A stretch of 19,916 nt of DNA. Origin: an uncultured Collinsella sp. Its GTDB lineage: Bacteria; Actinomycetota; Coriobacteriia; Coriobacteriales; Coriobacteriaceae. The DNA is taken from contig UQQL01000034.1 of NCBI GenBank assembly GCA_900543275.1, positions 1 through 19,916 of the forward strand, read 5' to 3'. The translations under genes were made by a program, and so were the position numbers. Below, in pieces: positions 1 through 8,749 of the stretch. The notes beneath the pieces are model-generated. The model saw only the letters and a list, made by a program, of their open reading frames with translations. It had not been told where the DNA came from and made no database searches. Position 1 is the first letter of the stretch. Every line of letters begins with the position of its first letter.

Positions 1-601
1 CAAGATCGGTGCCGACGACTTTGCCGCCTATGTGGACAAGTGGGGCATCGGTCACAGCTCGGGTGTCGATTTTCCGGGCGAGAGCCTGGGCATCGTCAAG
101 GAGCGTGACCAGTATGACGGCGCCACGCTGGGCTCGATGAGCTTTGGACAGGCGCTGTCTGTCTCGCCGATTGAGATCGCACGTGCCGTGGGCGGCATCG
201 CCAACGGCGGCGTGATGATGACCCCGCACTTCTATAAGTCCAGCAAGGGCGACGAGAAGGACTGGGGCGAGGGCGAGCGCGCGATTTCGGAGGACGCCGC
301 ATCCCAGGTGACATCGTGCATGCAGACGGTCGTGTCGGAGGGAACGGGCGTTGGCGGCGCTGTTGACGGCTATGACGTGGCGGGTAAGACCGGTACGGCC
401 GAACGTGCCGACGAGAACGGCGGCTACCTCAAGGAGAACTACATGTCGTCCTTTATGGGCTTTGCACCGGCACAATCGCCCAAGGTGCTGTGCTATATCA
501 CGCTCGACGGAACGCCGAGCGGCTCAGATGCCGCTGCGGTGCCGTTCCAGTCCATTATGGCCAACGCGCTCGACGTGCTGGGTATCCCACACACGAAGTA
601 G
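1..601 (+). CDS. ftsI: Class B penicillin-binding protein (FtsI/PBP2 type), 3' part only
   Basis: This is the C-terminal part of a septal peptidoglycan D,D-transpeptidase, which cross-links stem peptides outside the membrane. The frame is open through the left edge (first full codon at base 2) and ends at TAG 599-601, so the start, membrane anchor, and the SxxK and SxN motifs lie outside the window. The third transpeptidase motif, KTGT, is visible at 386-397 inside VAGKTGTAERA. It is preceded by the usual SFGQALSVSPIEIARAVGGI segment and followed by SFMGFAPAQSPK, both typical of FtsI, PBP2B and SpoVD proteins. The position before murF and mraY and the nearby ftsW favour FtsI, the partner of FtsW. 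SpoVD-like or another class B PBP cannot be excluded without the N-terminal half. murE, which often follows ftsI, is not between this gene and murF. Confidence 0.9.
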   Translation, partial: KIGADDFAAYVDKWGIGHSSGVDFPGESLGIVKERDQYDGATLGSMSFGQALSVSPIEIARAVGGIANGGVMMTPHFYKSSKGDEKDWGEGERAISEDAASQVTSCMQTVVSEGTGVGGAVDGYDVAGKTGTAERADENGGYLKENYMSSFMGFAPAQSPKVLCYITLDGTPSGSDAAAVPFQSIMANALDVLGIPHTK

Positions 602-729
602 GGGGTTACAATCTTTGGGGCGTGGTTTGTTGTCCCATATGAGGGGTGTTCACATGCCCTGCACCACGCATGCGCGGCGCTGGGATACAATACGCCGATA
701 GCATTATTTAGGTTTACAGGGGAGCTGCA

Positions 730-2154
730 ATGATAGAGATCGCCGTCAACAACCTCGCGGCCGCAACAGGGGCCCGAACCGTGACGGGAGAAGTCGATCG
801 GGTATGCCGCGGGTGCGTTATCGACTCGCGCCAGGTCGAGGAAGGGACGATTTTCGTCGCCTTTCCCGGTGAAAACGTCGACGGCAATGATTTTGCTTCC
901 CGTGCCGTCCAGTCGGGTGCCGGCGCCGTCGTGATGACGCGTGAGCCCGAGACCGAGCTGGTCTCGCTGGCGCAGGACAAGGGCTGTGCCATCTTGCTGA
1001 CCGATGATCCCGAGGAGTTTCTGCTGCGTTTGGCGCACGCGTATCGCCTGGAGCTTGGCTGTCTGGTCGTTGGCATTACCGGTTCCATCGGCAAGACGAC
1101 GACCAAGGACGTTCTCGCCGCTGTGCTCGCCAAGCGCTATCGTGTCTGGGCCACCAAGGGCAATTTCAATAACCTGATCGGCATGCCGCTCACGGTGCTT
1201 TCCGCTCCGGCCGATACCGAGGTCCTGGTGCTCGAGATGGGCATGAACCATTTCCACGAGATCGAGCGCCTGTCTCTGTCTGCCAATCCCAACCTTGCCA
1301 TCGTGAGCAAGATCGGCACCTCTCATATCGGCATTTTGGGCAGCCGCGAGAACATCGCCCGCGCTAAGGCCGAGATTGTCCAGGGCATGTGCGCCGCCGG
1401 CGACTATTTGCCGCTGCTGGTTTTGGGCGGCGAGGACGATTTTACGCCGTTCATTCGCGATACGTTCGCCCAGCCTGCTGGTATCGACGTGATGCTGGCC
1501 GGTGTCTCGGACGATGATGAGGTCCGCGCCCGCGACGTTCGCGTTGATGACGAGGGCCGTCCGGTCTTTACGCTCGATTTTGGCCAGGGCGAGACAATCG
1601 ATACCATGCTTGCCATCCCCGGCGTGCAGTCCGTTCCTAATGCCGTTAAGGCCGCCGCGGTTGCCTATCGCCTGGGCGTGACGCCCGAGCAGATCGATGC
1701 TGCCTTTAGGGGTCTTACGATCACCGGGCACCGCCAGGAGATCAAGCGCGCCAAGAGCGGTGCACGCATCATCGACGATTCCTATAACGCCAGCGCCGAA
1801 TCGATGGCAGCCGGCCTCGATCTGCTGTGCTCGCTTTCGTGCACGGGGTCTCGCATGGCGATCCTGGGCGAGATGGGCGAGATGGGCGATGAGGCTCCTC
1901 GCATGCATGAGCTCGTGGGCGCCTATGCCGCCGCCAAGAAGCTCGACATGCTGGCGTGCGTGGGTGGTGAGCTGGCCCAGCTTATGGCCGATGCCGCGCG
2001 CATGATGGGCATGGACGAGGACCGCATCCAGGTGTTCTCCGATTATCAGCAGGTGCTCGACCGCATGGGCGGCGCGCTTGAAAAACATGATGTTGTACTG
2101 GTCAAGGGTTCCCGCTTTGTTGAGCTCGACCGCTTTGTGGAAGGTGTGTGCTAG
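730..2154 (+). CDS. murF: UDP-N-acetylmuramoyl-tripeptide--D-alanyl-D-alanine ligase MurF
   Basis: MurF adds D-Ala-D-Ala to the UDP-MurNAc tripeptide in the cytoplasm using ATP, completing the pentapeptide precursor. The 474 residues match the family length. The Mur ligase ATP loop GITGSIGKTTTKD is at residues 115-127, followed by GNFNNLIGMP, the central-domain MGMNHFHEIE, and DDSYNASAESM at the start of the C-terminal domain. The ATG at 730 is preceded by a GGGGAG-like ribosome site (719-724). The 128-base gap after ftsI has no strong promoter. TACAAT at 686-691 could be a -10, but no convincing -35 lies at normal distance. mraY starts 3 bases after the murF stop. MurF is preferred over MurE because of the SIGKTTTKD form of the loop and the synteny with mraY. 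Confidence 0.96.
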   Translation: MIEIAVNNLAAATGARTVTGEVDRVCRGCVIDSRQVEEGTIFVAFPGENVDGNDFASRAVQSGAGAVVMTREPETELVSLAQDKGCAILLTDDPEEFLLRLAHAYRLELGCLVVGITGSIGKTTTKDVLAAVLAKRYRVWATKGNFNNLIGMPLTVLSAPADTEVLVLEMGMNHFHEIERLSLSANPNLAIVSKIGTSHIGILGSRENIARAKAEIVQGMCAAGDYLPLLVLGGEDDFTPFIRDTFAQPAGIDVMLAGVSDDDEVRARDVRVDDEGRPVFTLDFGQGETIDTMLAIPGVQSVPNAVKAAAVAYRLGVTPEQIDAAFRGLTITGHRQEIKRAKSGARIIDDSYNASAESMAAGLDLLCSLSCTGSRMAILGEMGEMGDEAPRMHELVGAYAAAKKLDMLACVGGELAQLMADAARMMGMDEDRIQVFSDYQQVLDRMGGALEKHDVVLVKGSRFVELDRFVEGVC

Positions 2155-2157
2155 CCC

Positions 2158-3177
2158 ATGTTCGGCAATCCCTCGTATCCAACGTATCAGGCTTTTTTGG
2201 GGCTTGGCATCGCCGCAGCCATTGCGCTGCTGCTCATGCCGTGGTGGATCAAGCTGCTCAAGGTCGAGGGTATCGGCCAGCAGGTTCGTGCCGACGGCCC
2301 CAAGCGTCATTTGGTTAAGCAGGGAACGCCCACCATGGGTGGCGTTGTCATCCTCGTCGCGATCTCGCTGACCTGCCTGCTGATGGGCAAGCTCACCACC
2401 GAGCTCGTACTCGTGCTGCTCGCCACGCTGGCGACCGGCGTGCTGGGCCTGATCGACGACCTGACCTCCGTTACGCATGGGCGCTCGCTCGGTCTGACGC
2501 CCCATGCCAAGATGATCGGCCTAACCATTATCTGTGTCACCTTTACGGTACTTGCCGTCAACTGGTGCGGCGTCGCCCCCGAGATTCGTTTTCCCGGTGG
2601 GTTGACGATTGACCTTGGCGTGCTTTCGACTACCATCTGCGGCTATTCGTTCCCGTGGCTCTATATTGTCTTTTGCTGGCTGATGATTGCCGGTCTTTCT
2701 AATGCCGTGAACTTGACCGATGGCCTTGACGGTCTTGCTGGCGGCACCTCCATGATCGCCATGCTCGCCATGGCTGCCATGGCGTTTTTGCACGGAGACG
2801 TGAACCTGTCCATCTTCTGCACCGCGTGTGCCGGTGCCTGCCTGGGCTTTCTGTGGTTCAACTGCTATCCGGCGAGCATCTTTATGGGTGATACCGGTTC
2901 GCTTGCTCTGGGTGCCGCGTTTGCCTGTACGTCCATCATGACTAACACCGAGGTCGTCTCCCTCATCATCGGTGGCCTGTTTATCGTTGAGACCCTGTCG
3001 GTCATGATTCAGGTTGTCTACTTCCACTTTACGCACAAGCGCGTCTTCCTTATGGCGCCCATCCATCATCATTTCGAAAAGAAGGGTTGGGCCGAGACCA
3101 AGGTCGTCATCCGTTTTTGGATTATCGCTGCGGCATTTGGTGCCGTTGGCCTTGCTCTGTTCTTCCAGTTGGGATAG
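2158..3177 (+). CDS. mraY: Phospho-N-acetylmuramoyl-pentapeptide-transferase MraY
   Basis: MraY is the integral membrane enzyme that transfers phospho-MurNAc-pentapeptide from UDP to undecaprenyl phosphate, forming lipid I. The 339-residue protein is highly hydrophobic, with about ten predicted membrane segments. Family signatures are in order: the Asp pair in GLIDDLTS (residues 100-101), the NLTDGLDGLAGGT loop, FMGDTGSLALG with catalytic-type Asp245, and the HHHFEKKGW histidine motif from residue 303. The start ATG at 2158 follows the murF stop by 3 bases, and a GGAAGG-like site lies inside the end of murF, so translation is probably coupled. The gene sits between murF and murD as in many dcw clusters. 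Confidence 0.97.
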   Translation: MFGNPSYPTYQAFLGLGIAAAIALLLMPWWIKLLKVEGIGQQVRADGPKRHLVKQGTPTMGGVVILVAISLTCLLMGKLTTELVLVLLATLATGVLGLIDDLTSVTHGRSLGLTPHAKMIGLTIICVTFTVLAVNWCGVAPEIRFPGGLTIDLGVLSTTICGYSFPWLYIVFCWLMIAGLSNAVNLTDGLDGLAGGTSMIAMLAMAAMAFLHGDVNLSIFCTACAGACLGFLWFNCYPASIFMGDTGSLALGAAFACTSIMTNTEVVSLIIGGLFIVETLSVMIQVVYFHFTHKRVFLMAPIHHHFEKKGWAETKVVIRFWIIAAAFGAVGLALFFQLG

Positions 3178-3186
3178 TGGTCTTTC

Positions 3187-4593
3187 ATGCCTCTTGCTGA
3201 TGTCTTTAGCCTGCTCGTTTTGGGTCAGGGCAAATCCGGTCTCGATGTCGCCTGCTGGGCGCTGGCACATCCAGAGCGCGTAAGCGCCGTTACCGTGTAT
3301 GGCGGCGGCACCTCTGAGCCCAATGACGCCACGCGTGCGCTCGAGGCTGCTGGTGCGTCGTTTGTCTATGGGACCGAACAGGTCGAGGGCGCCTATGACG
3401 TATGCGTGACGTGCCCGGGCATCTCGGAGTTCTCGGGCTTCTTTAAGGCCGGGCGCGAGCATGCCGCCCAGATTATGGGTGAGCCCGAGTTTGCCTATCG
3501 CCTGTCGCCCGATAACTGGATTGCCATCACGGGCACCAACGGCAAGACGACCACCACGTCGCTGACCGATTATCTGCTCAAGGCTTCCGGTGAGGCCAGT
3601 GTAGCTGTCGGCAACATCGGTGAGCCGCCTATCAACGAGATTGACGGCCGAGCCCACAACGAGTGGTTTGTGGCTGAGCTCTCGAGCTATCAGATTGCTA
3701 CGACCACCGAGCTCCACCCTCGCGTGGCGGTGCTGCTCAACATCACTCCCGACCACTTGGGCTGGCATAAGAGCCATAAGAACTATGCGCTTGCCAAGAT
3801 CAAACTGTTTGACAATATGGTCGATGACGATCTGGTGGTCGTCGACGTCGAAGACGCCGGCATTCACGAGTTCGATGAGTACATCTACACGCCGGGTCGT
3901 CGCATCTGCAAGGTTGCCTTTGACGAGCCAGAGGGTGAGGATGTCGCCTTTGTGCGCGATGGCAAGATGATCGTGCGCCTGAAGGGCGTCGAGACCCCGC
4001 TCATCGCTACATCCGAGCTCAAGATCTCGGGCCATCATAATGTTATCAATGCCCTGTGCGCTGCCACGGCTGTCCTGGCCGTCGGTGCCAATCCCGAGGG
4101 CATTTGCCGCGGTCTGGCCTCGTTCCAGCCGCTCGAGCACCGCGTGGAGCCGTGCGGCGAGATTGACGGAGTGCGCTACGTCAACGATTCCAAGGCGACC
4201 AACACCGACGCGGTCGAGAAGGCACTGACGGCATTTCCCGATGACGACGTGATCTTGCTGCTCGGCGGCCACGATAAGGGCACGCCGCTCACGGACTTCG
4301 CGCGCGTCGTTATGGATAACGTGCGCTCGGTCGTCTGCTTTGGCGATGCGCGCGAGCGCTTTACCGCCGCTATGGACGAGGCCGATGTCGATGGCGATGT
4401 GGATATCGCCCAAGCGGATGACCTACGCGATGCCGTGGACGTTGCCCGTTCGCTGTCGAGCCGTGGCGACGTGATCTTACTTTCTCCTGCCTGCTCTTCG
4501 TTCGATGAGTTCTCGGGCTATGAGGAGCGCGGCCGCGTGTTTAAGGACTACGTGGCTCAGCTTGCCGCTGCAGCGAAATCGCAAATGGAATAG
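3187..4593 (+). CDS. murD: UDP-N-acetylmuramoylalanine--D-glutamate ligase MurD
   Basis: MurD adds D-glutamate to UDP-MurNAc-L-Ala in the cytoplasm. The 468 residues fit the family. An N-terminal Rossmann-like UDP-binding domain opens with LLVLGQGKSG. The ATP loop GTNGKTTTT is at residues 116-124. The central motif VAELSSYQ and the NITPDHLGWH segment are diagnostic for MurD, and the C-terminal domain begins with the NDSKATNTDA motif. The ATG at 3187 lies 9 bases after the mraY stop. Its ribosome site is weak (a GGGATAGTGG stretch overlapping the mraY end), which suggests coupling to upstream translation. Enzymatically, MurD acts before MurF, so gene order does not follow pathway order. Confidence 0.97.
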   Translation: MPLADVFSLLVLGQGKSGLDVACWALAHPERVSAVTVYGGGTSEPNDATRALEAAGASFVYGTEQVEGAYDVCVTCPGISEFSGFFKAGREHAAQIMGEPEFAYRLSPDNWIAITGTNGKTTTTSLTDYLLKASGEASVAVGNIGEPPINEIDGRAHNEWFVAELSSYQIATTTELHPRVAVLLNITPDHLGWHKSHKNYALAKIKLFDNMVDDDLVVVDVEDAGIHEFDEYIYTPGRRICKVAFDEPEGEDVAFVRDGKMIVRLKGVETPLIATSELKISGHHNVINALCAATAVLAVGANPEGICRGLASFQPLEHRVEPCGEIDGVRYVNDSKATNTDAVEKALTAFPDDDVILLLGGHDKGTPLTDFARVVMDNVRSVVCFGDARERFTAAMDEADVDGDVDIAQADDLRDAVDVARSLSSRGDVILLSPACSSFDEFSGYEERGRVFKDYVAQLAAAAKSQME

Positions 4594-4602
4594 GGGTTGC
4601 CG

Positions 4603-6123
4603 GTGAGAGAGGAGAGCCCCCGACAAGGTATGAGGAGGCCCGACTCGGACCGTGCTTCCTCGCGGCGCAGCACACCGCGTTCCGGTCGTGGCAGGCAGTC
4701 GTTTAGCGAACGCTATATTGCCGGCGTTCCCGCCCGCATCATGCGCCCCCGTCTGATATTTATGGCCTGCCTGTTTACTTTGGTGTGCTTTGGTCTGCTG
4801 ATGGTGTACTCGGCGTCTTCGGTCGAGGCGCTGCACGAGAATGGCTCGGCGACGTTTTTCCTGGGTCGACAGGCCGCGTTTGCCGTGGTTGGTGTTCTGG
4901 CGCTGATTGCCATCGTGCGCGTTTTGCCGGACAGCTGGTTTGGGGAGGATGTGCTTAGGATCTTCCTTATCGGCATGATAGGGCTACTGTTTCTGGTGTT
5001 CTTGGTGGGCAGCGGCAGCCGTGGCGCCACGCGCTGGCTCAACATCGCCGGTATTCAGTTCCAGCCTTCCGAGTTTTTAAAGCCATTTGCCATTGCGTAT
5101 TCGGCCATCATGCTTGATCGCTTCTTTTCGCCCGGTGGCAACATCAACGAATTCCTTCGCAAGATGGGCATCTACCTGGGTATTTCGCTCTTTCTGATCT
5201 TTATCCAGCCCGATTTCGGTACTGTCCTGATCATCCTGTTGACCCTCATGTGCATGGCGTTGTTTGCGGGTCTCGACCCGAGATTTATCATCGGCGTGCT
5301 AATCTTCGGCATTCTCGTGATCGTGATTGCACTTGTCGCAGAGCCGTACCGTATGGTGCGTATTCAGGTTGCCTTGAACCCTTGGGCTGACGAGTATGGT
5401 GACGGCTATCAGGCCACGCTTGCCATCATGGCCTTTGCCTCGGGCGGTCTGTTCGGCCGTGGCATCGGCAACTCAACCATGAAGTACTCGTATCTGCCCG
5501 AGGCGCACAATGACTACATCCTGGCCATCATTGGCGAGGAAGTCGGCTTTGTCGGAACCGTGCTGTTCTTCTTGGTGTTTGCGATGCTGATCTACTCGGC
5601 GTTTCGCATTGCCGAGCAGGCGACCGATCGTCGGGGCGCGCTTATGGCGTCTGGCTCCGCGGTCATTCTCGCGGTGCAGTTTTTGATTAACGCGCTGGGC
5701 ATCCTCAACGTGTTTCCCATGACGGGCAAACCGTTGCCGTTTATTAGCTACGGCGGTTCATCGATTATTGTGTCGCTTATGCTTGCCGGTCTGATCCTGC
5801 GCGTTTCGTGCGAGAGCGCCCGTCGCGATGAGTACGACCGTCGCCGCGAGAGCTTTGCCGTTATGGATGAGAGTACCGCCGGCGTAGCCCATGTGCGCGG
5901 TGAACGACCTTCGCGTAGCGGCTTTACCGTTCTGGATGGTTCTACATCCGAGCCGGCAGCTCGTCCACGTCCGCGGACGGCTCCGCAAGGTCGTCCTCAG
6001 CGCCCCAGCCCTCGCAGCGCGGGCGGCGGATATAATCGAATCGATTTGAACTCGGACCCGTCGGCGCGTCTACGCACCGACGACCAGGGACCGCGTGTAC
6101 GAAGGGACTACCATGACCGATAA
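4603..6123 (+). CDS. ftsW: SEDS peptidoglycan polymerase FtsW with long basic tails
   Basis: FtsW polymerises lipid II into septal glycan together with the class B PBP. GTG 4603 is chosen as start because AGGGG (4592-4596) lies 6 bases upstream. TTG 4597 overlaps that site, and ATG 4630 is a later alternative. The product is about 506 residues, longer than usual. A basic cytoplasmic N-terminus of roughly 45 residues precedes about ten membrane segments. SEDS signatures are PDFGTVL (residues 203-209), LPEAHNDYILAIIGEE (298-313) with the conserved Asp304, and GKPLPFISYGGSSI. After the last membrane helix (near 397) comes a tail of about 105 residues rich in Arg, Pro and Ser. It holds two similar segments, SFAVMDESTAG (417) and GFTVLDGSTSE (440). 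RodA is less likely given the murD-murG neighbours. The 3' end overlaps murG by 11 bases. Confidence 0.95.
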   Translation: MREESPRQGMRRPDSDRASSRRSTPRSGRGRQSFSERYIAGVPARIMRPRLIFMACLFTLVCFGLLMVYSASSVEALHENGSATFFLGRQAAFAVVGVLALIAIVRVLPDSWFGEDVLRIFLIGMIGLLFLVFLVGSGSRGATRWLNIAGIQFQPSEFLKPFAIAYSAIMLDRFFSPGGNINEFLRKMGIYLGISLFLIFIQPDFGTVLIILLTLMCMALFAGLDPRFIIGVLIFGILVIVIALVAEPYRMVRIQVALNPWADEYGDGYQATLAIMAFASGGLFGRGIGNSTMKYSYLPEAHNDYILAIIGEEVGFVGTVLFFLVFAMLIYSAFRIAEQATDRRGALMASGSAVILAVQFLINALGILNVFPMTGKPLPFISYGGSSIIVSLMLAGLILRVSCESARRDEYDRRRESFAVMDESTAGVAHVRGERPSRSGFTVLDGSTSEPAARPRPRTAPQGRPQRPSPRSAGGGYNRIDLNSDPSARLRTDDQGPRVRRDYHDR

Positions 6124-7228
6124 GATGACCGTTGCTATTGCAGCCGGCGGCACGGCGGGACACATCAACCCCGCGCTCGCCTTGGCCGAAGAGCTGCGTG
6201 ATCGTGGCCACCACGTTGTGTTCGTGGGCCAGTCACGCAAGCTCGAGGGTCGTCTGGTCCCCGAGGCTGGGTTTGATTTTGTGCCCATTACGGTCACGGG
6301 CTTCGACCGCTCCCGTCCTTGGACGGCGCTGACCTCCCTGTGGCGTGTCAACAAGGCCAAGCGTGCGCTCGCCCGTCATTTCTCAAAGGTCGGCAAGCCC
6401 GATGCCGCCATCGGTTTTGGTGCCTATGTCGAGGTTCCGCTGCTGGGGTGGTGCAAGGGCGCAGGCGTTCCGTATCTGCTGCATGAGCAGAACTCTGTTC
6501 CGGGCCTGGCCAACAAGATGATGAACTCCCACGCCGCCCGCGTGTGCATCTCGGTGCCGGCAGCGCGTTCGGTCTTTGAGCGCGAAGGTGACCCTGACCA
6601 CGTGCTCATGACCGGCAACCCCGTACGTCGCTCGGTGATCGAGGGCGATCGCGCTCGCGGCCGCAAGGCACTTGGCGTTCCCGAGGACGCTACGCTGCTG
6701 CTCGTCTTTGGCGGTTCACTCGGCGCCCAGCACCTCAACGAGCGCGTGGCTTCGCTCAAAAACGAGCTGCTTTCGCGCAAGAACCTCTATGTGTTGCATT
6801 CGACGGGTGCCGACGGCTTTGAGGAGACCGAGCGCGCTTTGGCGCTGACGCCCGAGGAGGCGAAGCGTTACCGCGTCCAGCCTTACATCGACAACATGGG
6901 CGACATGCTGGCTGCTGCCGATTTGGTGCTATCGCGTTCGGGAGCATCGAGCGTGGCCGAGATCGCTGCGCTCGCCGTGCCTTCGGTGCTCGTGCCGTAC
7001 CCGCATGCGACGGCCGACCACCAAACCACCAATGCCCGTTATCTGGTCGACGCCGGGGCCGGCGTGCTCTGCGCCGATGCCGATATCGACGGTTCTGCCT
7101 TTGTCGATGAGCTGCTGCACCTGGTCGATGACGCGGCGGCACGCGACGCCATGCGTCAGGCGGCGCGTGGTCTGGCTCAGGATAGGGCCGCCGCTCTTCT
7201 GGCGGATGCGGTAGAGGGTTTGCGTTAG
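6113..7228 (+). CDS. murG: UDP-GlcNAc:lipid I N-acetylglucosaminyltransferase MurG
   Basis: MurG adds GlcNAc to lipid I at the inner membrane face, producing lipid II. ATG 6113 is the best start: GAAGGG (6101-6106) sits 6 bases upstream. An in-frame GTG at 6095 would add six residues with no good ribosome site. The 371-residue product fits the family. The glycine-rich loop GGTAGHINP spans residues 12-20 with catalytic-type His17. The segment HEQNSVPGLAN starts at 124, GGSLGAQ is at 200-206, and the donor-binding SRSGASSVAEIAALAVP starts at 274 with Glu283. PHATADHQ is at 297-304. The gene overlaps the end of ftsW, so the two are probably translationally coupled. Confidence 0.97.
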   Translation: MTDKMTVAIAAGGTAGHINPALALAEELRDRGHHVVFVGQSRKLEGRLVPEAGFDFVPITVTGFDRSRPWTALTSLWRVNKAKRALARHFSKVGKPDAAIGFGAYVEVPLLGWCKGAGVPYLLHEQNSVPGLANKMMNSHAARVCISVPAARSVFEREGDPDHVLMTGNPVRRSVIEGDRARGRKALGVPEDATLLLVFGGSLGAQHLNERVASLKNELLSRKNLYVLHSTGADGFEETERALALTPEEAKRYRVQPYIDNMGDMLAAADLVLSRSGASSVAEIAALAVPSVLVPYPHATADHQTTNARYLVDAGAGVLCADADIDGSAFVDELLHLVDDAAARDAMRQAARGLAQDRAAALLADAVEGLR

Positions 7229-7325
7229 TTAGACGGGATATCGTCGGTCGCCCTCGCGCTGATGCGGTAGGTGCGGTACAGTTAACGGGTTACAGGCAGT
7301 GTTTACGCAAGGAGTACACGAGCAC

Positions 7326-8744
7326 ATGGCTGATTCCCAGACTGCAACCTCCGCGCCCGAGTTTAAGAGCGCCCACTTTATCGGTATCGGCGGCGCCGGC
7401 ATGAGCGGCATCGCCCTCGTTCTGCACGAGCGCGGTTATGCCGTTACCGGCTCCGACCTTAAGACGTCACGTTATATCCGCCAGCTTACCCGCGCTGGTG
7501 TGAAGGTGCATGTGGGCCATGAGGCCGCCACGATCGACGAGGTCAAGCCCGACGTGGTTGTTGTGTCCACCGCTATTCCGGAGTCCAACCCTGAACTCGT
7601 GCGCGCTCGCGAGCTGGGTATTCCTGTGTGGCCCCGTGCCAAGATGCTCTCTGCTTTGGGCCACGGCTACACCACCGTCGCTGTTGCCGGCACGCATGGC
7701 AAGACCACCACGTCTTCGATGTGCGCCACCATGCTCGACCGCATGGGTCTGGATCCGAGCTTCCTGATCGGTGGCATCGTCGAGGGCTATGACACGAACG
7801 GCAAGAACGGCTCGGGCGACTACTTTGTCGCCGAGGCCGACGAGTCCGACAGCTCCTTCCTGTTCCTGAACCCCAACGTGGTCATTGTGACCAACGTCGA
7901 AGCCGACCACCTCGATCACTACTCGGGTATCGAGGAGATCGAGGCAACTTTCGCCAAATTCATGAGCCTGGTGGGCGAGGAGGGCACCGTCATCGTCTGT
8001 GGTGAGGACCCGCATCTGGTCGAGCTCGCCAAGTCGACGGGCCGTCACGTGCTTTCCTACGGCTTTGCCGAGAGCAACGACATCGTCTGCATGCACCCGG
8101 ATGTCAAGGGCATCCAGAGTGACTTTATCGTTCGCTTTGAGGACGGCACTGAGCGCGCTGTGGAGATCAAGAGCAATCCCGGTCGCCACAACATGCTCAA
8201 CGCCACGGCGGTGCTCACCGTCGCCCATGTCCTGGGCCTTGACATCGACGCCGCCGCCAAGGCGCTCTCGAGCTTTGAGGGCGTCCGCCGTCGCTTTACC
8301 CACGTGGGCGATATCGATGGCATCACCGTGGTCGATGATTACGGCCATCACCCCACCGAGATCAAGGCGACGCTTGCTGCCGCTTCGTCGCTGGGTTACA
8401 AGCACGTCGACGTCGTGTTCCAGCCGCACCGCTATTCGCGCCTGCAGGCCCTGTGCGACGACTTTGCCGATGCATTTGCCAATGCCGATAAACTGCTGCT
8501 GATTGATGTGTTCTCGGCTGGCGAGATGCCCATTCCGGGTGTCACCTCTAAGATGCTCGCCGATACCGTGCGCGCCAAGCATCCTGGCAAGGAGGTCGTG
8601 TACTGCTCCAGCCGTCTTGAGCTCAATCAGGAGCTCGAGCAGATGGTGGGCGAGGGCGACCTGCTGCTCACTATGGGTGCCGGTGATGTTACGACCGTCG
8701 GTCCCGAGTTCATTGAGTATCTGACTGCCAAGAAAGACGCTTAA
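7326..8744 (+). CDS. murC: UDP-N-acetylmuramate--L-alanine ligase MurC
   Basis: MurC attaches L-alanine to UDP-MurNAc, the first amino acid step of the stem peptide. ATG 7326 is preferred, with AAGGAG at 7309-7314. The 11-base spacing is long but better than anything before the in-frame GTG at 7299. The product is 472 residues, normal for MurC. It has the N-terminal UDP-binding motif GIGGAGMSG (20-28), the ATP loop GTHGKTTTS (122-130), the VAEADESDSSF segment typical of MurC, the NVEADHLDHY motif, and DDYGHHPTEI (337-346) at the start of the C-terminal domain. A 97-base gap follows murG. I see no terminator in it, and a promoter there is not convincing. murB follows 5 bases after the stop. 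Confidence 0.97.
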   Translation: MADSQTATSAPEFKSAHFIGIGGAGMSGIALVLHERGYAVTGSDLKTSRYIRQLTRAGVKVHVGHEAATIDEVKPDVVVVSTAIPESNPELVRARELGIPVWPRAKMLSALGHGYTTVAVAGTHGKTTTSSMCATMLDRMGLDPSFLIGGIVEGYDTNGKNGSGDYFVAEADESDSSFLFLNPNVVIVTNVEADHLDHYSGIEEIEATFAKFMSLVGEEGTVIVCGEDPHLVELAKSTGRHVLSYGFAESNDIVCMHPDVKGIQSDFIVRFEDGTERAVEIKSNPGRHNMLNATAVLTVAHVLGLDIDAAAKALSSFEGVRRRFTHVGDIDGITVVDDYGHHPTEIKATLAAASSLGYKHVDVVFQPHRYSRLQALCDDFADAFANADKLLLIDVFSAGEMPIPGVTSKMLADTVRAKHPGKEVVYCSSRLELNQELEQMVGEGDLLLTMGAGDVTTVGPEFIEYLTAKKDA

Positions 8745-8749
8745 GTCTA

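Noticed and set aside
681..691. Promoter before murF around TACAAT at 686-691.
   Set aside because: No acceptable -35 hexamer at 16-18 bases. Kept only as a remark under murF.
1867..1893. GAGATGGGC tandem repeat in murF.
   Set aside because: It encodes the EMGEMGDE stretch in the normal LGEMGELG-like region of Mur ligases and needs no special explanation.
493..4413. Very long minus-strand open frames (670 residues at 493-2505, 630 residues at 2521-4413).
   Set aside because: They lie exactly opposite murF, mraY and murD, have His/Ala/Gly/Arg-rich shadow composition without any domain, and arise from the codon bias of the real genes.
4597..4602. TTG at 4597 as the ftsW start.
   Set aside because: It directly abuts the AGGGG site that better serves GTG 4603 with 6-base spacing.
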